Shown here one piece after another: positions 1-7,020 of a stretch of 64,000 bases of DNA. This stretch comes from Ottowia flava (lineage in GTDB: Bacteria > Pseudomonadota > Gammaproteobacteria > Burkholderiales > Burkholderiaceae_C), in contig NZ_JBHUEJ010000044.1 in the NCBI RefSeq assembly GCF_042680565.1, forward strand, positions 100,793 through 164,792, in the 5' to 3' direction. The translations under genes and the position numbers were made by a program. Under the pieces are notes generated by a model. The model had not been told where the DNA came from, did not search any database, and worked only from the letters and a program-made list of their open reading frames with translations. The number at the start of each line of letters is the position of its first letter. Positions within the stretch are counted from its first letter, which is position 1.

Positions 1-1
1 G

Positions 2-799
2 TTCGTCGGCAGCGAAGGCACGCTGGGCGTGATCACCGAAGTGACCGTCAAGCTCTACCCGCTGCCCGAGGCCGTGTCCGCCGCCATCTGCAGCTTCCCC
101 ACCATTGCCGACGCGGTCAACACCGTCATCCAGATCATCCAGCTGGGCGTGCCCATCGCCCGCGTCGAGCTGCTGGACGCCGGCAGCGTGCGCCTGGTCA
201 ACCAGCACAGCAAACTGAGCCTGCGTGAAGCGCACATGCTGCTGATGGAATTCCACGGCTCGCCCGCCAGCGTGAAAGAGCAGGCCGAAACCGTGCAGGA
301 CATCGCAAGCGAACACCACGGCGCCGACTTCGAATGGGCCGACACGCCCGAAGAGCGCACGCGCCTGTGGACCGCGCGGCACAACGCCTACTTCGCCGCC
401 GTGCAAAGCCGCCCCGGCTGCCGCTGCATCACCACCGACGTGTGCGTGCCCATCTCGCGCCTGTCCGACGCCCTGCTGGACACCGTGGCCGAAGCCGACG
501 CCAGCGGCATCCCCTACTTTCTGGTCGGCCACGTCGGCGACGGCAACTTCCACATGGGCTATTTGATCGACCCCGACGACGCCGCCGAACGCGACCGCGC
601 CGAAGCCCTGAACCACCAGGTCGTCCAACGCGCCCTGAAGCTGGGCGGCACCTGCTCAGGCGAACACGGCGTCGGCCTGCACAAGATGGGCTTTCTGGTC
701 GAAGAGACCGGCGCGGGGGCCATCGCGATGATGCGCAGCATCAAGCAGGCGCTGGACCCGGACAACATCATGAATCCGGGGAAGGTGTTTGCGGGGTGA
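2..799 (+). CDS. dld: D-lactate dehydrogenase (cytochrome-type), C-terminal part
   Basis: FAD-linked oxidase of the D-lactate/glycolate oxidase family, oxidising D-lactate (or a similar 2-hydroxy acid) to the 2-oxo acid and passing electrons to the respiratory chain. The gene enters the window from the left: the reading frame is open from base 2 and begins inside the end of the FAD-binding domain (FVGSEGTLGVIT). What is present is the whole substrate/cap domain, with the metal/substrate motif GHVGDGNFH about residue 180 of this part and the family signature GEHGVG near the end, finishing in a typical NPGKVF tail. Family membership is strong; whether the substrate is D-lactate rather than glycolate is less sure. 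A GTG at 29 is only an internal codon. Confidence 0.9.
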   Translation, partial: FVGSEGTLGVITEVTVKLYPLPEAVSAAICSFPTIADAVNTVIQIIQLGVPIARVELLDAGSVRLVNQHSKLSLREAHMLLMEFHGSPASVKEQAETVQDIASEHHGADFEWADTPEERTRLWTARHNAYFAAVQSRPGCRCITTDVCVPISRLSDALLDTVAEADASGIPYFLVGHVGDGNFHMGYLIDPDDAAERDRAEALNHQVVQRALKLGGTCSGEHGVGLHKMGFLVEETGAGAIAMMRSIKQALDPDNIMNPGKVFAG

Positions 800-955
800 G
801 GCTCCCAATTCGATCAAATAAACGTTTGCACGAGTTGAAGAAGGATTGCAGAAGGCATCGTGAAAATCACTTTTCACGCCCCTTCAGTTTTGTGAAACGC
901 GCAACTTTTTCAGCTTCAACGCATCAGATTTATTGTTGTCGCATCCGCTAGGATA

Positions 956-2158
956 ATGCTGCCATCTACACTCGAGCCGATCCGGGAGAAGGCCCGAATT
1001 GCCTTGATTGATGTTCAACCCGCAGGAAAGCCCCGCTCCAATGAGAGCAAGGCGCTCATGCTCTCCTCACGAACAAATGGCGGCCAAAGCTTGCCTGAGT
1101 ACTATCTTGTCTATTTTTTACTAGTCGACCTTCTTGGCTATGAAAATATCGGTCAATGGGAAAAGGTTGCCTGGATAATTCCCGTACGCTACCGGGGCCG
1201 TCTTTACTCGATAGAGCATCGAAAATTTGGCGTCGGAATCTTCGCTCCAAACCATGACCCCGCAGCTAGCAGGAGCGTGACGCCCTCTCCAGAAGACGAG
1301 TCGGATGCTAGCGAGATCGCCACCGCGATTAACAATGCCATCTCTATCGCAGCACCGTACTTTGAATGGCGCGCTGAACAGGCAGCGTTAACGTCAAGTC
1401 TCAACGTTGTAAATAAAAACGAAAACCTTTTTGCTCGCTACTGCTTTTTTCGAGACAAGTATCTGGATCTAACAGTCGAGGCGGAGCAATGCAAAGCCGA
1501 ATGGTACGTCCAAAAGACTGACCTATCAGACGGTACCTCATTTACCACATGGAGCAATCAATCCCGTCAACTTCGTGAACAAGCGAAATGGTACGCCCAA
1601 GCCGCAATCGAGGCATTTTTTGGTTGGACCGAGCACGCCTTTATCCACCTCGCGATAATTCAGGATCGCATAAAAACCGGGGCAGATGTTGGTGCTCTGG
1701 CCGCAGCAGATTGGAAAAGCAAATTCAAGTCAGCACTCGATTTAGCAGATCACGAAACCAAGAATCACTACGACGCCCTTCTCGATTTACGTGCGCAAGT
1801 CAGAAATTTTATAGCTCATGGAGATTTTGGGAAACAGGGCGAGGCCTTTAGATTTCACTCTGGCGCCGGTGCAGTACCTGTTCTTTTGACACGCGGACAG
1901 CGAAACCGGTTCAGCCTTACGGGGAAGCCCGCATTCGAAGAGTCTAGCGCCATGGAATTGCTTGAGAGGTTTTTAGCTCATCTTTGGTCAGGCTCGAGAA
2001 CGCCAGCAAAAATATATATTTTCAGTCACTTGCCATCGATTCTTACGCATACGATGGACGGCACATATTCGCGTGCCATGGCCTCTGAGCAGACAATGAA
2101 TGACCTCGTGAAACATATGCATCATCAGTTTGACAGGGCGGCCAACATGGATTGGTGA
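956..2158 (+). CDS. orphan protein with HEPN-type RNxxAH motif
   Basis: Not recognised as a named family. It is 400 residues long and visibly AT-richer, with codon use unlike all neighbours, which suggests recent acquisition. The N-terminal half has mixed alpha/beta character. The C-terminal half (about residues 190-300) is a run of amphipathic helices ending in RNFIAHG at residues 283-289. R-N-x-x-A-H matches the Rx4-6H catalytic motif of HEPN domains, where the residue after Arg is usually N, D or H; HEPN proteins are commonly RNases in toxin-antitoxin and antiviral systems. No partner gene (MNT nucleotidyltransferase, ATPase, antitoxin) lies next to it. ATG at 956 follows a 155-bp AT-rich spacer. 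The coding call is firm; the HEPN role is inferred from one motif plus helix context. Confidence 0.7.
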   Translation: MLPSTLEPIREKARIALIDVQPAGKPRSNESKALMLSSRTNGGQSLPEYYLVYFLLVDLLGYENIGQWEKVAWIIPVRYRGRLYSIEHRKFGVGIFAPNHDPAASRSVTPSPEDESDASEIATAINNAISIAAPYFEWRAEQAALTSSLNVVNKNENLFARYCFFRDKYLDLTVEAEQCKAEWYVQKTDLSDGTSFTTWSNQSRQLREQAKWYAQAAIEAFFGWTEHAFIHLAIIQDRIKTGADVGALAAADWKSKFKSALDLADHETKNHYDALLDLRAQVRNFIAHGDFGKQGEAFRFHSGAGAVPVLLTRGQRNRFSLTGKPAFEESSAMELLERFLAHLWSGSRTPAKIYIFSHLPSILTHTMDGTYSRAMASEQTMNDLVKHMHHQFDRAANMDW

Positions 2159-2185
2159 TTGTGCAACTCCAACACAGATTCATTC

Positions 2186-2611
2186 ATGAGACCCTTCACC
2201 GACCCAGCAGTGGCTGCGCACTTCGACGCGTACCCGCCTGCAGTACGCAAGAAGTTGCTGGCCTTGCGAGAGCTCATCTTCACCGCAGCCGAGCAGTTGA
2301 AAGAAGTGGGTCCGCTGCAGGAAACACTGAAGTGGGGAGAGCCGGCGTACGTCACCGCGCAGACCAAGAGCGGCAGCACCGTGCGCATCGATTGGAAGGC
2401 CAAGTCGCCTGAGCGCTACGCCATGTACTTCCATTGCCAGACCGGGTTGGTGGATACCTTCAGGACCTTGTTCCCGCGTGACTTCAAGTTCGAGGGGAAC
2501 CGCGCACTGGTTTTCGACCTGTCGGACAAAGTGCCCACCGATGCCTTGGCGTTTTGCATCCAGGCTGCGCTGACCTACCACTCAAGGAAAAAGCGCGCGC
2601 TGGGGCGGTGA
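2186..2611 (+). CDS. DUF1801 / YdhG-like domain protein
   Basis: Small soluble protein of about 141 residues. The sequence from PAVAAHFDAYPP through LQETLKWGEPAYV and on to ALVFDLSDKVP resembles the DUF1801 family (YdhG-like alpha/beta fold), whose biochemical role is unknown. The conserved KWGEPAY segment sits about residue 50. The frame is open from 2159 with a TTG, but the ATG at 2186 gives the start expected for the family. It follows the AT-rich HEPN gene by 27 bases and is itself of normal GC, so the horizontally acquired stretch appears to end here. Confidence 0.75.
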   Translation: MRPFTDPAVAAHFDAYPPAVRKKLLALRELIFTAAEQLKEVGPLQETLKWGEPAYVTAQTKSGSTVRIDWKAKSPERYAMYFHCQTGLVDTFRTLFPRDFKFEGNRALVFDLSDKVPTDALAFCIQAALTYHSRKKRALGR

Positions 2612-2745
2612 TTCGCGGCGGCCGTCAGGCCTCGTTTCCAGTGACCTACATGACCTGTCGGGCTGCTGCCCGCCTACAATCCCCCTCCTGCGCACCCCGC
2701 GCCCCATGGGTTCCCTCACCCCCATTCATCAAAAAGGTCTCCCTC

Positions 2746-3420
2746 ATGTCGTCCCCTTTGGCGGCGCCGTCGCGCGTACCGCTCTTTCTCTCGCTGCTGG
2801 TGGCGTTCCATATCGCCATCGTCATTGCCAGCAACTACCTGGTGCAACTGCCGATCACGCTGCTGGGCTTTCACAGCACGTGGGGGGCGTTCAGCTTTCC
2901 GTTCATCTTTTTGGCGACCGATCTGACGGTGCGGCTGGTGGGCAAGACGCCTGCGCGGCGGGTGATTGCGTGGGCGATGGTGCCGGCGCTGGTGGCGTCG
3001 TACGTCGTGGGCGTGCTGTTTCACGACGGGTATTTCAACGGCTGGGGCGCTCTGGGCGATTTCAACAACTTCGTGTTCCGCATCGCGTTTGCCAGCTTTG
3101 CGGCGTACGCGCTGGGGCAGCTGCTGGACATCCAAGTGTTCGACCGCATGCGGCAGGCCAGCCGCGCGTGGTGGCTGGCGCCGGCGGCGGCGTCGGTGGT
3201 GGGGCAGGCGCTGGACACGGTGGCGTTTTTCAGCATCGCGTTCTGGCGCAGCAGCGACGCCTTCATGGCTGCCCATTGGGTCGAAATTGCCTGGGTGGAC
3301 TACGTGATCAAGCTGCTGGTGAGCCTGCTGCTGTTCGTGCCCGCGTACGGCGTGGCGCTGGCGGCGATTGTCCGGGTGATGAAGGACGGGCGCGCGCCGC
3401 AGGTGGGGACGGCGGCGTAG
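2746..3420 (+). CDS. yhhQ: queuosine precursor transporter (YhhQ/QPTR family)
   Basis: Inner-membrane protein of 224 residues with about six hydrophobic segments (formerly DUF165), importing queuosine precursors such as preQ0/preQ1 for tRNA modification. Family features seen are an FSFPFIFLATDLTVRL segment after TM2, the GQALDTVAFFSIAF segment about residue 150, and a terminal helix with WVDYVIKLL. The frame is open upstream to 2554, but the ATG at 2746 (MSSPLAAPSRVPLFLSLL) gives the usual length and begins just before TM1. No preQ1 riboswitch was recognisable in the leader. A TACAAT hexamer at about 2675 could be a -10 element, with a poor -35. Confidence 0.85.
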   Translation: MSSPLAAPSRVPLFLSLLVAFHIAIVIASNYLVQLPITLLGFHSTWGAFSFPFIFLATDLTVRLVGKTPARRVIAWAMVPALVASYVVGVLFHDGYFNGWGALGDFNNFVFRIAFASFAAYALGQLLDIQVFDRMRQASRAWWLAPAAASVVGQALDTVAFFSIAFWRSSDAFMAAHWVEIAWVDYVIKLLVSLLLFVPAYGVALAAIVRVMKDGRAPQVGTAA

Positions 3421-3491
3421 GCGGCTGTGCGCTGGGGTTCAGCAGCAGACGGGCCAGGCGCCCGGTCGGGCGCGGCGCGGGGCAAGTGAAT

Positions 3492-3550
3492 TTGCTATCA
3501 AAGCAGAAGCTTGCTGCGCAATCTGCTCTTGGGCCAGAGGCCGATTTGAC
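3492..3550 (-). repeat. family I interspersed repeat
   Basis: Copy read on the minus strand: GATTTG near 3550, then the GGCC...GGGCC block, a TGCGCA-AGC core and a terminal TTGCTATC-type half-palindrome. It lies in the intergenic space between yhhQ and the Ada/AlkA gene. Confidence 0.7.
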
Positions 3551-3723
3551 CAAGAAACCCGTCTTCTAAACACAGCGCTGCCGCGCAAGCGTTGGCCGCG
3601 CCAAGCAGCCGCCCACAGCGTCCCGCACTACACCTGCAAACGCCCCCGCAGGCGCCTGATCTGCCCAAAAGGGCATGTCCGAAAACGGCGAGTATCTGCC
3701 CGCCGCGCCACTACCATGGCGCC

Positions 3724-5253
3724 ATGGACCAGCCGCTTTCCGCCGCCCAAGCCGACGCCTGCTACCGCGCGCTGCAGACGCACGACGCGCGTTTTGACGG
3801 GCGCTTTTTCACCGGGGTGACGTCGACCGGCGTGTACTGCCGCCCGGTGTGCCGCGTGCGCACACCGCTGCGGCAGAACTGCCGCTTTTTTGACTTCGCC
3901 GCGCAGGCCGAGGCGGCCGGCTTTCGCCCCTGCCTGCGCTGTCGGCCCGAGCTGGCGCCGCAGGCGCAGGCCTGGTCGATCCAGGACGCCAGCGCCACGC
4001 TGGCGCAACAGGCCGCTCGCCTGCTGGACAACCCCGAGGCATTTACCGGCGCCGTCAGCGTGCAGACGCTGGCCGACCGCCTGGGCGTGAGCGACCGGCA
4101 CCTGCGCCGCATTTTTGAGGCGCGCTTTGGCGTCACGCCGCTGCAGTACTTGCAAACGCGCCGCCTGCTGACGGCCAAGCAGCTGCTGACCGACACCGAT
4201 TTGCCGGTGACGCAGGTCGGCCTGATGAGCGGCTTTGCCAGCCTGCGCCGCTTCAACGCGGCGTTTGCGCAGCACTACGGCATGGCGCCCAGCGCGCTGC
4301 GGCGCGACGGGGCCGAACGCCGCACCCGCCAGACAAGCGCCACCGGCCCCGTCACGCGCCTGGGTTACCGCCCGCCGTACGACGAAGGGGCGATGCTGCG
4401 GTTTCTGGCGCAGCGCGCGGTGCCGGGCATGGAATGGGTCGACGTGGCGGCGATGCGCGTGGGCCGCAGCCTGTCGCTGCGCGGCGCCGACGGGCAGTGG
4501 CGCCACGGCTGGCTGAGCTTTGCCTTTGAGCCCGAGCGCCACCGCGTCAGCCTGCAGGTGGGCGACACGCTGCGCGCCGTGCTGCCAGCGCTGATCCACC
4601 GCGTGCGCGCCTGGCTGGACCTGGACGCAGACCCGGTCGCCATCAACGCCGTGCTGCACGCGCACTTCCCGGACGGCGACGGCCTGCGCGTGCCGGGCGG
4701 GCTGGACGGGTTTGAACTGGCGGTGCGCGCCGTGCTGGGTCAGCAGGTCAGCGTGGCGGCGGCGCGCACTTTTGCGACGCGGCTGGTGACGCACTTTGGC
4801 GCGTCGGTCGACACGCCGTGGCCGGAGGTGACGCGCGCCTTCCCCACGCCCGCCGCGCTGGCGCAGGCCGACGGGGATGCGCTGGGGGCCTTGGGCATCG
4901 TGCGCCAGCGGCAGGCCGCCATTACCGCGCTGGCGCGGGCGGTGGAGGCCGGCCAGCTGAACCTGCAACCCGGCGCCGACGTGCCCAGCACCCTGGCCGC
5001 GCTGCAAGCGCTGCCGGGCATCGGCGCGTGGACGGCGCACTACATCGCCCTGCGCGCGCTGCGCTGGGCGGATGCCTTCCCGGCCGGCGACGTGGCCTTG
5101 CACAACGCGCTGGGCGTGCGCGGCGAACGCCAGCCCGCGCGCGCGGCCGAAGCCGCATCGCAAGCCTGGCGCCCCTGGCGCGCCTACGCCATGATCCGCG
5201 CCTGGACGGCGGGCACCACGGCGCTCACCCCACCCGAGAAAGCGTCCCCATGA
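3724..5253 (+). CDS. Ada methylation sensor / AraC / AlkA glycosylase fusion
   Basis: A 509-residue adaptive-response protein in one chain. Residues 1-80 form the Ada metal-binding domain with four zinc cysteines (C39, C43, C70, C73); C39 (VYCRPVC) is the expected methyl-phosphotriester acceptor. Residues about 95-195 form an AraC-type double helix-turn-helix. The rest is AlkA, a 3-methyladenine DNA glycosylase, with the helix-hairpin-helix LPGIGAWTAHYIALRAL and a catalytic-type Asp about residue 456 in PAGD. The ATG at 3724 starts at the Ada domain. The gene overlaps ogt by 4 bp (ATGA), so repair and direct reversal are co-translated. It probably acts as its own methylation-dependent activator, as in other Ada proteins; that is family knowledge. 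Confidence 0.92.
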   Translation: MDQPLSAAQADACYRALQTHDARFDGRFFTGVTSTGVYCRPVCRVRTPLRQNCRFFDFAAQAEAAGFRPCLRCRPELAPQAQAWSIQDASATLAQQAARLLDNPEAFTGAVSVQTLADRLGVSDRHLRRIFEARFGVTPLQYLQTRRLLTAKQLLTDTDLPVTQVGLMSGFASLRRFNAAFAQHYGMAPSALRRDGAERRTRQTSATGPVTRLGYRPPYDEGAMLRFLAQRAVPGMEWVDVAAMRVGRSLSLRGADGQWRHGWLSFAFEPERHRVSLQVGDTLRAVLPALIHRVRAWLDLDADPVAINAVLHAHFPDGDGLRVPGGLDGFELAVRAVLGQQVSVAAARTFATRLVTHFGASVDTPWPEVTRAFPTPAALAQADGDALGALGIVRQRQAAITALARAVEAGQLNLQPGADVPSTLAALQALPGIGAWTAHYIALRALRWADAFPAGDVALHNALGVRGERQPARAAEAASQAWRPWRAYAMIRAWTAGTTALTPPEKASP

Positions 5254-5771
5254 AATTCCCCACCACCACCGTGCAGACGCGCTGGGCCAGCCCGCTGGGG
5301 CCGATGATCCTGGCCGCGTCGCCGGCCGGCCTGGTCGGCACCTGGTTCGACGGCCAGCGCCATTTGCCCGACGCGTCGGCCTGGCCCGTGCAAGACGACC
5401 ACCCGCTGCTGCGCGACACGGCGGCGCAGCTGGGGGCGTACTTTGCCGGCACGCGCGACACGTTTGACGTGCCGCTGGACCTGGGCAGCGGCACGCCGTT
5501 TCAGCAAGCGGTGTGGCAGGCGCTGCTGCGCATCCCGCGCGGGCAAACGCTGACGTATGGGCGCATCGCGCGCGACCTGCAGCGGCCCGACGCCATGCGC
5601 GCCGTGGGCGCGGCCGTGGGCCGCAACCCGGTCAGCGTCATCGTGCCCTGCCACCGCGTGCTGGGCGCCAGCGGCGCGCTGACCGGCTACGCCGGCGGGC
5701 TGGACCGCAAGCGCCACCTGCTGGCGCTGGAAGGCGCGGACGTGGCCGCTGCCACGGCCAAACTGTTCTGA
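5250..5771 (+). CDS. ogt: methylated-DNA-protein cysteine S-methyltransferase
   Basis: Suicide alkyltransferase of 173 residues that removes methyl groups from O6-methylguanine (and O4-methylthymine). The active-site motif VPCHRV places the acceptor Cys at residue 134. The preceding TPFQQAVWQALLRIPRGQTLTYG block is the DNA-binding domain signature, broken here only by normal variation, and TGYAGGLDRKRHLL follows. Translation is coupled to the upstream Ada/AlkA fusion by an ATGA overlap, making a compact two-gene alkylation-damage operon. Confidence 0.95.
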   Translation: MKFPTTTVQTRWASPLGPMILAASPAGLVGTWFDGQRHLPDASAWPVQDDHPLLRDTAAQLGAYFAGTRDTFDVPLDLGSGTPFQQAVWQALLRIPRGQTLTYGRIARDLQRPDAMRAVGAAVGRNPVSVIVPCHRVLGASGALTGYAGGLDRKRHLLALEGADVAAATAKLF

Positions 5772-5776
5772 ACGCG

Positions 5777-6730
5777 ATGGCCATGACCGGCGCATCCGCC
5801 ACAGCTGCTGCCACCGAGGCCACGCCGCCCTGGTTGGGCGAGTTCGTCCTGTTGGCCGCGGTGTGGGGCGCGTCCTTCTTGTTCATGCGCGTGCTCGGTG
5901 CCGAGGTGGGCGCCATCCCGACGGCCGGGGCGCGCGTGGCGCTGGCGGCGCTTAGCTTGTTGCCGCTGATGTGGCTGCGCAAGCTGTGGGGCGTGTCGCG
6001 CCAGCACTGGCGCGGCATGCTGGTGGTGGGCCTGCTGAATTCGGCGCTGCCGTTCGCGCTGTACGCGTGGGCGGTGCAGTCGATCAACACCGGGCTGGCG
6101 GCGATTTTGAATGCCAGCTCGCCCCTGTTCGGCGCCATGGTGGCGCGCTGGTGGGTGGGTGAGCGGCTGACGGCCACGCGCATCGCCGGCCTGGCGCTGG
6201 GCATGGCGGGCGTGGTGGCGCTGGCCGGTGGGCAGGCCGAATTCAAACCCGGCGGCACCGGCTGGGCCGTGCTGGCCTGCCTGGGCGCGTCGCTCAGCTA
6301 CGGCGTGGCCGCCTGCTACACGCGCGAAAAGCTGCCCGGCGTGCCCCCGCTGGCGATTGCCACCAGCAGCCAGATTGCCGCAGCCCTGCTGCTGGCCGTG
6401 CCCACGGCCGTGCTGTGGCCGTCGCACCCGCTCAGCGCCCATGCCTGGGGCGCGCTGGTCGGCGCGGCGGTGCTGTGCACCGCGCTGGCCTACGTGCTGT
6501 ACTTCCGGCTGATTGCGCGGGCGGGGCCGGCGCGGGCGATCGCCGTCACCTTCTTGTCTCCGGTGTTTGCGGTGGGTTATGGCGCGCTGCTGCTCAGCGA
6601 ACCGATCACGCCGCGCATGCTGCTATGTGGCGCGGTGATCGTGCTGGGCACGGCGCTGGCGACGGGCTTGGTGGGTGCGCGGCGGCGGCGTGAAGATGAA
6701 CGGGTCGCCAGGAGCAAGGCGAACGGGTAA
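5777..6730 (+). CDS. EamA/DMT-family exporter
   Basis: Inner-membrane transporter of 317 residues with about ten transmembrane helices arranged as two EamA repeats (first from WGASFLFMRVLG, second from GWAVLACLGASLSYGVA). Members export amino acids or other metabolites; the substrate cannot be read from sequence. The start is only 5 bp beyond the ogt stop, so it is probably the third gene of that operon although unrelated to DNA repair. An alternative ATG lies two codons in. The C-terminus is short and basic (RRRREDERVARSK). Confidence 0.85.
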   Translation: MAMTGASATAAATEATPPWLGEFVLLAAVWGASFLFMRVLGAEVGAIPTAGARVALAALSLLPLMWLRKLWGVSRQHWRGMLVVGLLNSALPFALYAWAVQSINTGLAAILNASSPLFGAMVARWWVGERLTATRIAGLALGMAGVVALAGGQAEFKPGGTGWAVLACLGASLSYGVAACYTREKLPGVPPLAIATSSQIAAALLLAVPTAVLWPSHPLSAHAWGALVGAAVLCTALAYVLYFRLIARAGPARAIAVTFLSPVFAVGYGALLLSEPITPRMLLCGAVIVLGTALATGLVGARRRREDERVARSKANG

Positions 6731-6960
6731 CGGGACCGCACAGACGGATCAGCCGTTCGTCCGCCCCTGACCGTGACCGCCAACGCATCCTGCGCCCGGT
6801 CCGCCTCCAGCCGTCACTCCAGAGCGCAGAACCGGGCGCCGTGCGCTGCCACGACCACCGCGTCGTCAGCCAAAGGATAGGGGCAAAACCAGCGCTTGCC
6901 TATCCACCAAATGACCGATGCCAAAAGTCATGGCAACGCCATAGATAGGCAACGAAAAAA

Positions 6961-7010
6961 CCGCGCAAGCCCTACAAGGACTTGCGCGGCCAGCTATGAA
7001 AATAGAAGTA
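6961..7010 (+). repeat. family I repeat with strong hairpin
   Basis: Family I copy (CCCTACAA...CTTGCGCGGCCAGCTATGAAAATAG). Its 5' part forms a perfect 9-bp stem (CCGCGCAAG ... CTTGCGCGG). It sits just past the stop of the minus-strand repeat-protein gene and after the EamA gene, so it may also serve as a transcription barrier. The rest of 6731-6960 shows no gene. Confidence 0.65.
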
Positions 7011-7020
7011 TCTGATGCGA

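Noticed and set aside
2612..2745. preQ1 riboswitch upstream of yhhQ
   Set aside because: A riboswitch is common before this gene family, but no recognisable preQ1-I or II aptamer signature was seen; only a short hairpin and a possible -10.
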